A stretch of 64,000 nt of DNA, from contig CAXXFB010000001.1 of NCBI GenBank assembly GCA_963674545.2, positions 434,001-498,000 on the forward strand. Direction: 5' to 3'. Origin of the DNA: JABGQS01 sp963674545. Its GTDB lineage: Bacteria > Bacillota > Clostridia > Christensenellales > SZUA-584. Below the pieces are notes generated by a model, which saw only the letters and a list, made by a program, of their open reading frames with translations, was not told the DNA's origin and did no database searches. Both the position numbers and the translations under genes were made by a program. Shown here in pieces: positions 44,186 to 52,614 of this stretch (position 1 is the first letter of the stretch; each line of letters opens with the position of its first letter).

Positions 44186-44213
44186 ATTATACCATACATA
44201 TTGTGAAAAACAA
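44186..44213 (-). promoter_or_regulatory. Promoter of nrdR-pgeF
   Basis: Minus-strand TTGTTT (44208-44213), 16 bases, TATAAT (44186-44191), just upstream of nrdR. The -35 is only a partial match. Confidence 0.6.
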
Positions 44214-44251
44214 TTAAACCTATAAATAAAGTGCACTAACTAAAGTATTGT

Positions 44252-45136
44252 TTATCTATCTCTATATAGTAAAAACTCAGCAAGGTCTTTAAGTCCCTTG
44301 GCTTTTTCCCCAAATATAATGAGTGAGTCAATTGCTTTTTTTGTTTCTTCCTGTGCAATTTTCCCAGACTTATCTATTCCGTATAACGAAACAAACGTCT
44401 GCTTTCCTGCCGCTTCGTCTTTTCCTATAGATTTGCCCAGACTGTTCTCATCTCCCGAAACATCAAGTATATCGTCGATTATTTGAAAAACAAGGCCGAT
44501 GCTTTTACCGTATTGCTCAAGTTTCTCTGTTTGTATATTGTCAGCGCCTCCTATTATAGCACCGCATAAAACCGACGCCTTTATCATTTCTGCCGTCTTT
44601 TTTTCATGTATATAAGAGAGTGTCTCCTCACTCTTTTCTTTGCCTTCAAATTCAAGATCGGCAGCCTGCCCGGCTATCATTCCGCTAACACCGCTAGCCT
44701 TTGCAATAATTCTCATTGCTTTTGCATATTTAACTGCTTTCTCATTGCTCGCGTTAGCTACTTTATCCGACATTATTTCAAAGGCCAGATTTAGCAGGCC
44801 GTCTCCTGCAAGAATCGCCATTCCTTCGCCGTAAACAACGTGGTTTGTAGGCTTTCCTCTGCGCAGTGTATCATCATCCATTGCAGGAAGGTCGTCATGT
44901 ATCAGCGAATAGGTGTGTATCATCTCCAGGCAGCATGCGAAATCCAGCGCTTCCGCTGATAGACCGAACATTCCCGCAGTCATCAGACAGAGCGCCGGCC
45001 TTAACCGTTTGCCGCCCGCTGTCAGGCTGTAGTTCATCGCATCGAAAAGCACTCCCTTATCGCAGTAATTCAAAAGCAGCTCTCCGATCTTTTTTTCAAC
45101 TATAACAGCTTTTTCACTAAGTTCATGCTTTATCAC
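44252..45136 (-). CDS. ispA: Polyprenyl (farnesyl) diphosphate synthase
   Basis: Condenses IPP with DMAPP and GPP to farnesyl diphosphate for undecaprenyl and other isoprenoids. The first Asp-rich motif HDDLPAMDDD (with the short-chain DDxxxxD pattern), FQIIDDILD as the second, and GKxxRP (GGKRLRPAL) are all visible. 294 residues. The start is GTG at 45136, with AAAGGAG eight bases upstream; no in-frame ATG is near. It follows xseB, the usual Firmicute order. Confidence 0.95.
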   Translation of the reverse strand: MIKHELSEKAVIVEKKIGELLLNYCDKGVLFDAMNYSLTAGGKRLRPALCLMTAGMFGLSAEALDFACCLEMIHTYSLIHDDLPAMDDDTLRRGKPTNHVVYGEGMAILAGDGLLNLAFEIMSDKVANASNEKAVKYAKAMRIIAKASGVSGMIAGQAADLEFEGKEKSEETLSYIHEKKTAEMIKASVLCGAIIGGADNIQTEKLEQYGKSIGLVFQIIDDILDVSGDENSLGKSIGKDEAAGKQTFVSLYGIDKSGKIAQEETKKAIDSLIIFGEKAKGLKDLAEFLLYRDR

Positions 45137-45138
45137 TC

Positions 45139-45324
45139 CTAAGGCTCCTTTATATCCAATATCTCTACCTTTGATTTGTAACTTTCCAGCTTCTTCTTAA
45201 GCTCTCCCGAAAGTTTAATTCCCTGTTCATAAAGCTCCATACTTTTTTCTATACCTTCCGTTCCGGAAGAAAGTTTTTTTGCGATCTCTTCGAGTTTTTC
45301 CATATCGCTTTCAAATGTGGCCAT
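45139..45324 (-). CDS. xseB: Exodeoxyribonuclease VII small subunit
   Basis: Small subunit of the single-strand DNA exonuclease, binding XseA. The 61 residues read FESDMEKLEEIAKKLSSGTEGIEKSMELYEQGI-like, the usual small-subunit helical pattern. Slightly shorter than typical (70-80). Lies between xseA and ispA. Confidence 0.93.
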   Translation of the reverse strand: MATFESDMEKLEEIAKKLSSGTEGIEKSMELYEQGIKLSGELKKKLESYKSKVEILDIKEP

Positions 45325-45327
45325 TTA

Positions 45328-46515
45328 TTATCCCTTCCTTTGCACATATATATGTCCGTCATGCAGTTCAATATCAAGCTCTTTTTCTTTTCCCTTAGAA
45401 GATATAACTACTTTCTTGTCTTCATCATAAACAATTGCATACCCTCTTTGCAGAACTTTTTTTGGATTTAAGTCTTCAAGGCTGTCCGACATTTTTTCCA
45501 ATGACATTTGCCTTCTTTCCAACACGGAGGAAATCGTCTGTCTCATTCGTTCTTCAAACGAGTCTATCCTCTGTATTGTCTGTCCGTTTATTATCTGGAA
45601 CGGAAAAGCTTTTATACTGCTCCCAATAACACTCAGCTTCCTGTCCGCTTCGTCCACCACGCTTTTCAATATGTCATATATATGCTTCTCGTAGTTCTCA
45701 ATATACTGAACAACAGCATTTTTATCCCTTACGACTAGTTCAGCCGCCGCTGATGGTGTTGGTGCACGAAGGTCTGCAGCCATGTCGCATAATGAGAAGT
45801 CTGTTTCGTGCCCTACAGCAGACACTATGGGTATGGTTGATTCAAAGACTTTACGAGCCACTATTTCTTCATTGAATGCAAAAAGGTCTTCAAACGAGCC
45901 TCCACCACGCCCCACTATTATAACATCAACATTGTTTTTTTTGTTAAAATACTCAATTCCTGCAGCGATCTGCTCCGTAGCGCCCTCTCCCTGCACTTTT
46001 GCCGGGTAGACAGTTATATGAACGCCTTCGAATCTTCGAGTTGCAACGTTTATTATGTCATGCACGGCTGCTCCGGCTGCAGAAGTCACCACTCCTATTC
46101 TTGTCGGGAACTCCGGGATCGGTTTTTTGTATATGTCTTCGAATATACCTTCCTGTTTTAGTAACTGTTTTGTTCTTTCAAACCTTGCATAGAGGTCTCC
46201 TACACCTTGAGTCGAAGCTTTTGTTACTAAAAACTGTATCTTGCCTGTCTTTTTGTAAAATACTATCTTGCCCTGCGCAATCACGTTTTCGCCGTCTCTT
46301 ATTGCTTCGGTCTCTTCTTTGTTCTCAAAGTCGTATATAATGCAATCTATCATACCCCCTTCGTCTTTCAGCGAAAAGAAAGCATGCCCTATTGAAGACA
46401 TGCTAAAGTTCGTAACTTCTCCCATTATTGAAAGGTTCGATAGGAACAGATCGGTATATATTTTCCTTGATATGTATTCGTTTATCTGTGAAACGCCGAA
46501 TACGACATCAGCCAT
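45328..46515 (-). CDS. xseA: Exodeoxyribonuclease VII large subunit
   Basis: Catalytic subunit of exonuclease VII. The N-terminal OB fold (SIMGEVTNFSMSSIGHAFFSLKDEGGMIDC) is followed by the conserved catalytic core: FPTRIGVVTSAAGAAVHDI, VIIVGRGGGSFEDLFAFNEE and SAVGHETDFSLCDMAADLRAPTPSAAAE. A coiled-coil C-terminus binds XseB. 395 residues. Its ATG overlaps the folD stop by eight bases. Confidence 0.96.
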   Translation of the reverse strand: MADVVFGVSQINEYISRKIYTDLFLSNLSIMGEVTNFSMSSIGHAFFSLKDEGGMIDCIIYDFENKEETEAIRDGENVIAQGKIVFYKKTGKIQFLVTKASTQGVGDLYARFERTKQLLKQEGIFEDIYKKPIPEFPTRIGVVTSAAGAAVHDIINVATRRFEGVHITVYPAKVQGEGATEQIAAGIEYFNKKNNVDVIIVGRGGGSFEDLFAFNEEIVARKVFESTIPIVSAVGHETDFSLCDMAADLRAPTPSAAAELVVRDKNAVVQYIENYEKHIYDILKSVVDEADRKLSVIGSSIKAFPFQIINGQTIQRIDSFEERMRQTISSVLERRQMSLEKMSDSLEDLNPKKVLQRGYAIVYDEDKKVVISSKGKEKELDIELHDGHIYVQRKG

Positions 46516-47347
46516 GCATCATCGCCGCCTCTAAAGTGTTTTCGAGAAGCATCGTTATTGTCATCGGTCCGACTCCACCCGGGACAGGCGTTATATAGGC
46601 CGCTTTTTTCTCTGCTTCGCTGAAAAGTACATCACCCTTTAGTTTGCCGTCTACCCTTGAAGTTCCAACGTCTATGACAACAGCCCCTTCTTTAACGAAA
46701 TCACCTGTAATCATTTCCGGTCTGCCTATTGCCGCTACTAGTATATCCGCACGGGAACATTCTTCTGCAAGATTCTTTGTTTTTGAGTGACACATTGTTA
46801 CAGTAGCATTTTCTCTCTGGAGCAGCAGTGATACCGGCTTGCCAACCATATTGCTTCTGCCTACAACAACTGCTTTTTTCCCTGCAATCTCGATCCCAGT
46901 TGTCTTGATAAGCTTTATGATGCCTTTCGGTGTGCATGGTATGAAGCCTTTTTCCCCTACCATAAGCCTTCCTGCCGTTACTACATGCAGCCCATCAACA
47001 TCTTTATCCGGATTAACTTCACGCAAAACTGCAAGAGAATCCAAATGTTTTGGCAGAGGCAGCTGCACGAGTATGCCGTGGATAGCCTTGTCATTGTTTA
47101 AATCGTGTATCAGCGAAATAAGCTTATCCTGTTTTGTATCTGCATCCAGCTTGTGTACTACAGAATGCATGCCAAGATCAATACAGCCCTTTTCTTTATT
47201 TCGAACATATATAGCAGAAGCAGGGTCGTCACCTACTAATATGACAGCAAGCCCTGGTGTGATGCCTTTGCTTTTAAGCTCCGTAACTTTTCCTTTAAGC
47301 TCTTCTCTTATCTTTTCCGACAATGCTTTCCCATCTATTATGCTCAT
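46508..47347 (-). CDS. folD: Methylenetetrahydrofolate dehydrogenase / cyclohydrolase
   Basis: Bifunctional NADP-dependent enzyme giving 10-formyl-THF, which feeds Fmt and purine synthesis. The catalytic Tyr/Lys region IYVRNKEKGC, VQLPLPKH, and DVDGLH are present. The NADP loop VVGRSNMVGKPVSLLL and the C-terminal TPVPGGVGPMTITMLLENT are complete. 279 residues. Its ATG overlaps the upstream gene's stop (ATGA). Confidence 0.97.
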   Translation of the reverse strand: MSIIDGKALSEKIREELKGKVTELKSKGITPGLAVILVGDDPASAIYVRNKEKGCIDLGMHSVVHKLDADTKQDKLISLIHDLNNDKAIHGILVQLPLPKHLDSLAVLREVNPDKDVDGLHVVTAGRLMVGEKGFIPCTPKGIIKLIKTTGIEIAGKKAVVVGRSNMVGKPVSLLLQRENATVTMCHSKTKNLAEECSRADILVAAIGRPEMITGDFVKEGAVVIDVGTSRVDGKLKGDVLFSEAEKKAAYITPVPGGVGPMTITMLLENTLEAAMMHG

Positions 47348-48273
47348 TTAACCGCTCCTTCGTTATATAAAATCTGTGCACCGTATGCGATACCAGCCGC
47401 ATTATCGCTGCAATACTTCTTCTCTGCTATTATGCACTCTGCCCCGATTTCAGAGCATGCCTGCTCTGCTTTTTTTCTTATTGCTGAATTTGACATCACG
47501 CCTCCGGTAAATATGAATTTTTCATAATCTGAGGCATTTTCTATAAGTTTCGATATCGTTTCAGCCGTTGTGTCTATCACTCCGCTTAAAACTTTTGTGC
47601 TGTCTTCCCCAGCCTCAAGAGCTCTTAATGCCTGCGTTTCAGCGCCCGAAAGATTAACCTCCAAGCCTTTTACCGTAACAGCAAACCTGATACCTCCGTC
47701 TTTGTAAAGCTCCTCGATGTGTCTGCCTGCCGGGAACGGTAATCCTGCTTTTACACCAGCCCTGTCTATAAGCTGCCCACACGTTATATCCAGCGTTCCG
47801 CCTATTTTCTTTATGTGCTTTATATATCCCTCTATCTTTACTTCCAGTACCTCCAACGTTCCGCCAGAAACATGGAATGCACAGTACTCGCCGTTCTCAA
47901 TTTCTCTGCCCAGGAAAGCAGAATATATGTGGCCGTGCTGATGTGTAAGAGGAACTGCCGGTATGCCGAGCATCTTTGCCCATGAAACAGCAAACGATTC
48001 ACCGACTACAAACACCGGCATATATGACGTCTTACGTTCGCACGGTTTCTGGCTGTATCCGATTGCTTTTATATCCGTTGTTTTATAATCTAAAAAAAGC
48101 TGCTGCACATTCTTTATGTGGGCAAATACAGCTTCTGACTGACGCAGGCCCCTGCCCCCTTGCGGTACGCTGAGCATTATCCGCTCTTCGTCTATTACTT
48201 CTCCATTTGCAACTTTTGCTATCGATGTTGTATAACAGCTTGTATCTATGCCAAAAAAACATTCATCAGGCAT
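47344..48273 (-). CDS. TsaD/Kae1-like peptidase M22 family protein (paralogue)
   Basis: ASKHA-fold protein related to TsaD, the t6A tRNA enzyme. FGIDTSCYTTSIAKV begins the ATP-binding fold, and THQHGHIYSAF keeps the HxxxH metal site. GGTLDITCGQLIDRAGVK and FTGGVMSNSAIRKKAE resemble TsaD ATP-site blocks. At 309 residues it is shorter and divergent relative to canonical TsaD (about 335), and this gene sits between folD and nusB in many Clostridia, so it is probably a second family copy. Its precise role is unknown; the canonical TsaD would lie elsewhere in the genome. Confidence 0.75.
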   Translation of the reverse strand: MPDECFFGIDTSCYTTSIAKVANGEVIDEERIMLSVPQGGRGLRQSEAVFAHIKNVQQLFLDYKTTDIKAIGYSQKPCERKTSYMPVFVVGESFAVSWAKMLGIPAVPLTHQHGHIYSAFLGREIENGEYCAFHVSGGTLEVLEVKIEGYIKHIKKIGGTLDITCGQLIDRAGVKAGLPFPAGRHIEELYKDGGIRFAVTVKGLEVNLSGAETQALRALEAGEDSTKVLSGVIDTTAETISKLIENASDYEKFIFTGGVMSNSAIRKKAEQACSEIGAECIIAEKKYCSDNAAGIAYGAQILYNEGAVK

Positions 48274-48688
48274 TCACAACGCCCTCTTTATTCTTTTCGA
48301 CTGCGCCAAGCACACCGTTTACAAACTTCGCCGATTTCTGTGTTGTATATCTTTTCGTTATTTCTACACATTCGTTTATTGTTATACTGTCCGCTATATC
48401 ATCACAAAAAAGAAGCTCCGTCACACCGAGCCTGAGTACGGAGAGCTCAACTTTTGCCATATGGCTGATAGTCCATCCCTTTGCATATTTGCCTATTGTT
48501 CCATCAATAAGTTCTTTATTTTCAATGTATTTATCTATAATGTCCGAAACGAACTGCCATGCTGCTTCATTCATTCCTTTATCAAAACAATCCCTCATCA
48601 CCTCTCTTGTTTCGGGATTGAATTCGCCAATTGAAGAATATTCAAATATAAGCCGAAACGCAGTGTCTCTTGCTGACCTTCTGCTCAA
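48266..48688 (-). CDS. nusB: Transcription antitermination factor NusB
   Basis: Binds boxA RNA with S10 to allow rRNA antitermination. All-helical 140-residue protein: SRRSARDTAFRLIFEY at the N-terminus, NECVEITKRYTTQKSAKFVNGVLG near the C-terminus. The start is TTG at 48688 with GGAGGG five bases upstream. Downstream of the small DUF2273 gene. Confidence 0.94.
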   Translation of the reverse strand: MSRRSARDTAFRLIFEYSSIGEFNPETREVMRDCFDKGMNEAAWQFVSDIIDKYIENKELIDGTIGKYAKGWTISHMAKVELSVLRLGVTELLFCDDIADSITINECVEITKRYTTQKSAKFVNGVLGAVEKNKEGVVNA

Positions 48689-48699
48689 AAAACCCTCCT

Positions 48700-48939
48700 C
48701 TATTTAAAAATATCAGGCAGTATCCTGTCCAATATTTCCATAAGTCTCTTTTTGTATTTGTTATCTGAACCAAAGAATGCGCCTATGCCAACGCATATGC
48801 CAAGAAACAATGTCGCAAAAAAACCGATGGTCAGCATCAGTATGCCTACCAGCAGTCCAAGGCTAATGCCTATTATCACACCTTTGCGGGCCTTTACAAA
48901 CTTAACAAACCCGTTTTGCTTTTCTTTGTTATCCTGCAC
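48700..48939 (-). CDS. Small membrane protein, DUF2273 family
   Basis: A 79-residue protein with a hydrophobic double segment (IIGISLGLLVGILMLTIGFF, then ATLFLGICVGIGAFFG) and a charged end. This matches the small DUF2273 proteins encoded beside Asp23/AmaP. GTG start overlapping the amaP stop. Probably part of an Asp23-AmaP membrane complex; function unknown. Confidence 0.8.
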   Translation of the reverse strand: MQDNKEKQNGFVKFVKARKGVIIGISLGLLVGILMLTIGFFATLFLGICVGIGAFFGSDNKYKKRLMEILDRILPDIFK

Positions 48940-49484
48940 TATTCTACACGAGCCTTTACAACCTGCATCGTCCTCTCGACTAATACAGAAATTTTGCCGA
49001 TGCTAACACCTGCATAAGTTTCAACTTCCTGTTTTGTACTTAGCTGCAGTGAACTTAGCACTTCTGGAATGTTAGAGCCCTCAGCAACCGTCAGCTTGCT
49101 TGAAATATCTATCTTTGAATCTTTGACGCTCACATTGACTTTTGCACTTTTAACAGCATCGTTTTTAAGCATGTGCTTAGTTGCCATTTCTTCGACTGCG
49201 CTTAACGAAATGGCAATGGATCCCGTTTCAGTCGTTGTGATTAGCGCCGATTTCGGTTCTCTTTTTCTAGTTCTTGCAAACATCAGCATGAAACTAACGA
49301 TTATAACTACGATGGCTATTATAGTAACTATTATCTTAGCCCATCCGCTGGCATACAGCGTATCAAGCCAGCTTTGAGTATAATCAATAACTATTACGTT
49401 CCATGCACTCAGCATCGTAACGACCGCTATGCACAGCACAAAGATAATATAGAGCGTTAATAGAACTCTGATAAAAATTCTCAT
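48939..49484 (-). CDS. amaP: Alkaline shock response membrane anchor protein AmaP
   Basis: Membrane anchor that recruits Asp23 to the membrane. Two hydrophobic segments (about 5-28 and 47-70) precede an Asp23-like soluble domain (ISLSAVEEMATKHML, VNVSVKDSKIDISSKL). 181 residues. GAGGAG precedes the ATG. Lies between asp23 and DUF2273 genes. Confidence 0.88.
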   Translation of the reverse strand: MRIFIRVLLTLYIIFVLCIAVVTMLSAWNVIVIDYTQSWLDTLYASGWAKIIVTIIAIVVIIVSFMLMFARTRKREPKSALITTTETGSIAISLSAVEEMATKHMLKNDAVKSAKVNVSVKDSKIDISSKLTVAEGSNIPEVLSSLQLSTKQEVETYAGVSIGKISVLVERTMQVVKARVE

Positions 49485-49498
49485 CTTAAACTCCTCTG

Positions 49499-49894
49499 TT
49501 AATGTACCCTGCTATCCTCTTCTTTTACTTCCTTTTCGATCTGGACGCCTTGTACGTGTACGTTAGTTTCTACGACTTTAAGTCCGGTCATCGTTTCTAC
49601 TGCTTTTTTGACGTTCTCCTGTATTTTAGCACTTATCACAGGAACCTGCGTACCATACTTTACAATGATAAACAAGTCGATAGCGCATTCTTCCTTACCT
49701 ACCTCAACCTTAACTCCTTTTGTCAGGTTTTTACGCCCGAGAAGCTCTGCAAGGCCTTCTGAAAAACCGCCGCTCATGCCAGCAACACCTTCTATTTCTA
49801 TCGTTGCAAGACCTGCTATAGTTGCTACAACATCATTTGCAAAAGAAACGCTGCCGTGCTGTTCCTGCATCGTGTTCATTTTCTCTGTACTCAA
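49499..49894 (-). CDS. Asp23/Gls24 family envelope stress protein
   Basis: Alkaline-shock and cell-envelope stress protein. The family region is ISFANDVVATIAGLATIEIEGVAGM-like and GVKVEVGKEECAIDLFIIVKYGTQVP, ending in the VNVHVQGV pattern. Start choice is uncertain: the TTG at 49894 is well spaced from GGGGTGA, while a GTG at 49903 and internal ATGs at 49879 and 49870 have poor sites. About 131 residues. First gene of the operon running to ispA. Confidence 0.9.
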   Translation of the reverse strand: MSTEKMNTMQEQHGSVSFANDVVATIAGLATIEIEGVAGMSGGFSEGLAELLGRKNLTKGVKVEVGKEECAIDLFIIVKYGTQVPVISAKIQENVKKAVETMTGLKVVETNVHVQGVQIEKEVKEEDSRVH

Positions 49895-49923
49895 AACATT
49901 CACCCCGTTTTCAATGATAATTA

Positions 49924-49952
49924 ATTATATCAGAATAAAAGCGCAAACACAA
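49924..49952 (-). promoter_or_regulatory. Promoter of the asp23-to-ispA operon
   Basis: Minus-strand TTGTGT (49947-49952), 17 bases, perfect TATAAT (49924-49929). It lies about 30 bases upstream of the asp23-like start. Confidence 0.75.
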
Positions 49953-50015
49953 TCTCAGTTTAATTAACAAATTATTAATGTGTATAACCTTATTTTGTTT
50001 ATGTTGAGCTGAACG

Positions 50016-51515
50016 CTATTCTTCTACCCATGCCAGCGAACGCTCTACTGCACGTTTCCAGCCGTTGTACAAGTTCTCTTTTCTGTCTTCACTCATAGCA
50101 GGCTCGAATGTTCGCTGAAGTTTCCAGTGCTTCGCTATCTCTTCTTTAGACTTCCAGAAGCCAACTCCGAGGCCGGCAAGGTATGCTGCACCAAGTGCAG
50201 TCATTTCAGTCACCTGCGGCTTCTCTATTGGTATCCCAAGAACATCAGCTTGGAACTGCATCAGAAAATCGCTAGCTGTTGCGCCTCCATCCACTCTTAG
50301 CGATTTAAGCTCGTGACCAGAATCTTTTACCATACATTCAAGCACATCTCTTGTTTGGTATGCTATTGCTTCTAGAGCACTTCTTGCAATATGTTCATCC
50401 GTCGTTCCCCGAGTCATGCCGACGATAGTGCCTCTTGCGTACATATCCCAGTATGGAGCGCAAAGCCCCGTAAAGGCGGGCACAAGGTAAACACCTCCTG
50501 TGTCATCTACCCTTGAAGCAAGCTCGCTGACTTCGCTTGACTGTTTAATTATCTTGAGCCCATCACGCAGCCACTGGATTGTTGCTCCGCCCATGAAAAC
50601 CAGTCCTTCCAGCGCATATTCCGGTTTTTCGCCTACCATCCACGCGATATCCGAAGTAAGCCCTGTTTTACTAGCCTTTGCATTGTAACCAACGTTCATC
50701 ATCATTGCGAGTGCAGTGCCATATGTGTTTTTTACCATGCCGGGCTTGAAGCAGGTCTGTCCGAAAGTTGCTGCGTGCTGATCACCAGCATCACCTGCTA
50801 TCGGAATTGCCTGACCGAAGAATACGTCCCTGTCCGTTTTACACATAACACCGCTTGAAGCAACCAATTCCGGAAGTATCTTCTTCGGTATTTCAAGCGC
50901 ATCCAGTATCTTGTCATCCCATTCGAGAGTATGTATATCTAGAAGCATCGTTCTTGAGGCGTTTGAATAATCTTCGACATGTGCGCTTTTGCCAGAGAGC
51001 ATGAACATAAGATATGAGTCTATATTTCCAAACAGCACCTTACCCTGCCGTGCCTTCTCCTTTACTCCGTCAACGTTGTCCATAATCCACTTTATCTTTG
51101 TAGCGGAAAAATATGCATCTATCAGCAGCCCCGTCTTTTCTCTGACATATGAGTCCAGACCTTTTGCTTTTAGTTCTTCACATATCTGTGCTGTCTGCCT
51201 TGACTGCCAAACTATAGCGTTATATACGGGCTCTCCTGTATCTTTATCCCACATCACAGTTGTTTCACGCTGGCACGTTATGCCTATAGCTGCGATCTCT
51301 GAAGCGTTGGTTCTGCCGCTCTGCATCGCTTCAGCTGCACACAGGATCGTAGTATCCCAATATTCTTTTGCATCATGTTCTACCCATCCAGGATACTGAA
51401 ATATCTGCCTTATTTCTCTGTAGGCCGTACTGTGCATATTTCCGAGTTCGTCAAAGAGAGCAACACGAGTGCCTGTTGTTCCCTGGTCGATTGCCATTAT
51501 AAAACGTTTGCCCAT
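50016..51515 (-). CDS. glpK: Glycerol kinase
   Basis: Phosphorylates glycerol with ATP. FGGY family: N-terminus IMAIDQGTTGTRVALFDELG, TCQRETTVMWDKDTG, GDAGDQHAATFGQTCFKPG and the C-terminal RVDGGATASDFLMQFQADVLG. 499 residues, full length. A His equivalent to the HPr phosphorylation site is not obvious. Monocistronic between the ABC operon terminator and the asp23 operon; AGAGGG precedes the ATG. No glpF or glpD neighbour is in the window. Confidence 0.96.
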   Translation of the reverse strand: MGKRFIMAIDQGTTGTRVALFDELGNMHSTAYREIRQIFQYPGWVEHDAKEYWDTTILCAAEAMQSGRTNASEIAAIGITCQRETTVMWDKDTGEPVYNAIVWQSRQTAQICEELKAKGLDSYVREKTGLLIDAYFSATKIKWIMDNVDGVKEKARQGKVLFGNIDSYLMFMLSGKSAHVEDYSNASRTMLLDIHTLEWDDKILDALEIPKKILPELVASSGVMCKTDRDVFFGQAIPIAGDAGDQHAATFGQTCFKPGMVKNTYGTALAMMMNVGYNAKASKTGLTSDIAWMVGEKPEYALEGLVFMGGATIQWLRDGLKIIKQSSEVSELASRVDDTGGVYLVPAFTGLCAPYWDMYARGTIVGMTRGTTDEHIARSALEAIAYQTRDVLECMVKDSGHELKSLRVDGGATASDFLMQFQADVLGIPIEKPQVTEMTALGAAYLAGLGVGFWKSKEEIAKHWKLQRTFEPAMSEDRKENLYNGWKRAVERSLAWVEE

Positions 51516-51556
51516 TTTGCCCTCTCTTAATCAATCGAATAGTTGTTTTCACTAAT

Positions 51557-51598
51557 ATAAAAATTGCTGACAAATATTCAATATAGTTGCCAGCAATT
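51557..51598 (-). terminator. Terminator of the BMP-type ABC transporter operon
   Basis: Minus-strand stem: AATTGCTGGCAA (51587-51598) pairs with TTGTCAGCAATT (51562-51573) with one G-U pair; the tail is U-rich (UUUUAUAU). It sits between the last permease gene and glpK. Confidence 0.75.
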
Positions 51599-51641
51599 AT
51601 TATAATATAAAACTTAAGTAAATTAAAGCATTGTTATGATA

Positions 51642-52613
51642 TTATCTGTCTTCTCTGAAGTATGGAAGCCCAAGACTTTCCGGTGGATGATTCTCACGCT
51701 TTTTGCGCATCGATACGATAATAAGCACAACTATCGTAACTATATAAGGAAGCATTTTAAAAAGCTCCTGAGATGATCTTGTAAGCCCGGGTATGTAGAA
51801 GTAGAGCCAGAAGAGCACTCCAAAGAGATATGAACCCCATATAGCGTGTTTCGGCTTCCATCGTGCAAATATAACTAGCGCAACTGCAAGCCAGCCAAGC
51901 CTTGCTATGCCGCCGTCGTTTGCCCAAGTTCCTTTTATATAGTCCATAACATAGTATAATCCTCCAAGGCCGGTAACGGCAGCGCCGATACAAGTTGAAA
52001 AATATTTATACTTCGTTACGTTTATTCCAGCAGCGTCCGCTGTCGCAGGGCTTTCGCCTAGCGCCCGAAGATTAAGGCCCTTGCGTGTTCTTGAAAGGAA
52101 CTGGTTAATGATAATGGCTAATATTACTGCCAGATAGACCATGAAGCCAAGTGCAGACAAAACACCCACATTGGACAGGAATGGAAGCGTAGATCGATAA
52201 GCTCCGCTTGATGCAGCAACAGATATCTGTCCTACTCCACCCGCCATGTTGTTGAGAGCACCGCCGAAGAAATTGGCTACGCCTCCGCCGAAGATAGTCA
52301 GCGTTAGTCCTGTAACATTCTGGTTGGCACGCAGTGTTATTGTCAAGAAGCTGTATATAAGCCCGGCAAGTATCGAAGCTGTCAGCGCACAAATCAAGGA
52401 TATAAGAAGACCCAGCAGTGCATTTGGTTCAGCTACTGAATTTTCATATAGAAAAGCGCCCGCAAGGCCTGCGATGCCTCCAAGACTCATGATCCCCGGC
52501 ACTCCCAGGTTTAAATTGCCGGATTTTTCAGTTAATATTTCTCCTATTGATCCAAATAGTATTACTGTGCCAAACACCAGCGCAGCCTGTAGTAAAGATA
52601 ATATTTGTGCCAT
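51642..52613 (-). CDS. nupQ: BMP-family ABC transporter permease (NupQ-like)
   Basis: Membrane subunit of a nucleoside/BMP-type ABC importer. About eight hydrophobic segments, beginning AALVFGTVILFGSIGEILTEKSGNLNLGVPGIM, with the EAA-like loop LRALGESPATADAAGINV. 323 residues. Closest to YufQ/NupQ of the Bacillus nupNOPQ guanosine transporter. GGAGG precedes the ATG, which is one base after the upstream permease's stop. Confidence 0.85.
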   Translation of the reverse strand: MAQILSLLQAALVFGTVILFGSIGEILTEKSGNLNLGVPGIMSLGGIAGLAGAFLYENSVAEPNALLGLLISLICALTASILAGLIYSFLTITLRANQNVTGLTLTIFGGGVANFFGGALNNMAGGVGQISVAASSGAYRSTLPFLSNVGVLSALGFMVYLAVILAIIINQFLSRTRKGLNLRALGESPATADAAGINVTKYKYFSTCIGAAVTGLGGLYYVMDYIKGTWANDGGIARLGWLAVALVIFARWKPKHAIWGSYLFGVLFWLYFYIPGLTRSSQELFKMLPYIVTIVVLIIVSMRKKRENHPPESLGLPYFREDR

Positions 52614-52614
52614 A

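Noticed and set aside
49980..50015. Terminator after glpK
   Set aside because: Only a weak near-palindrome (GTTGAGCTGAAC) and no U tract.
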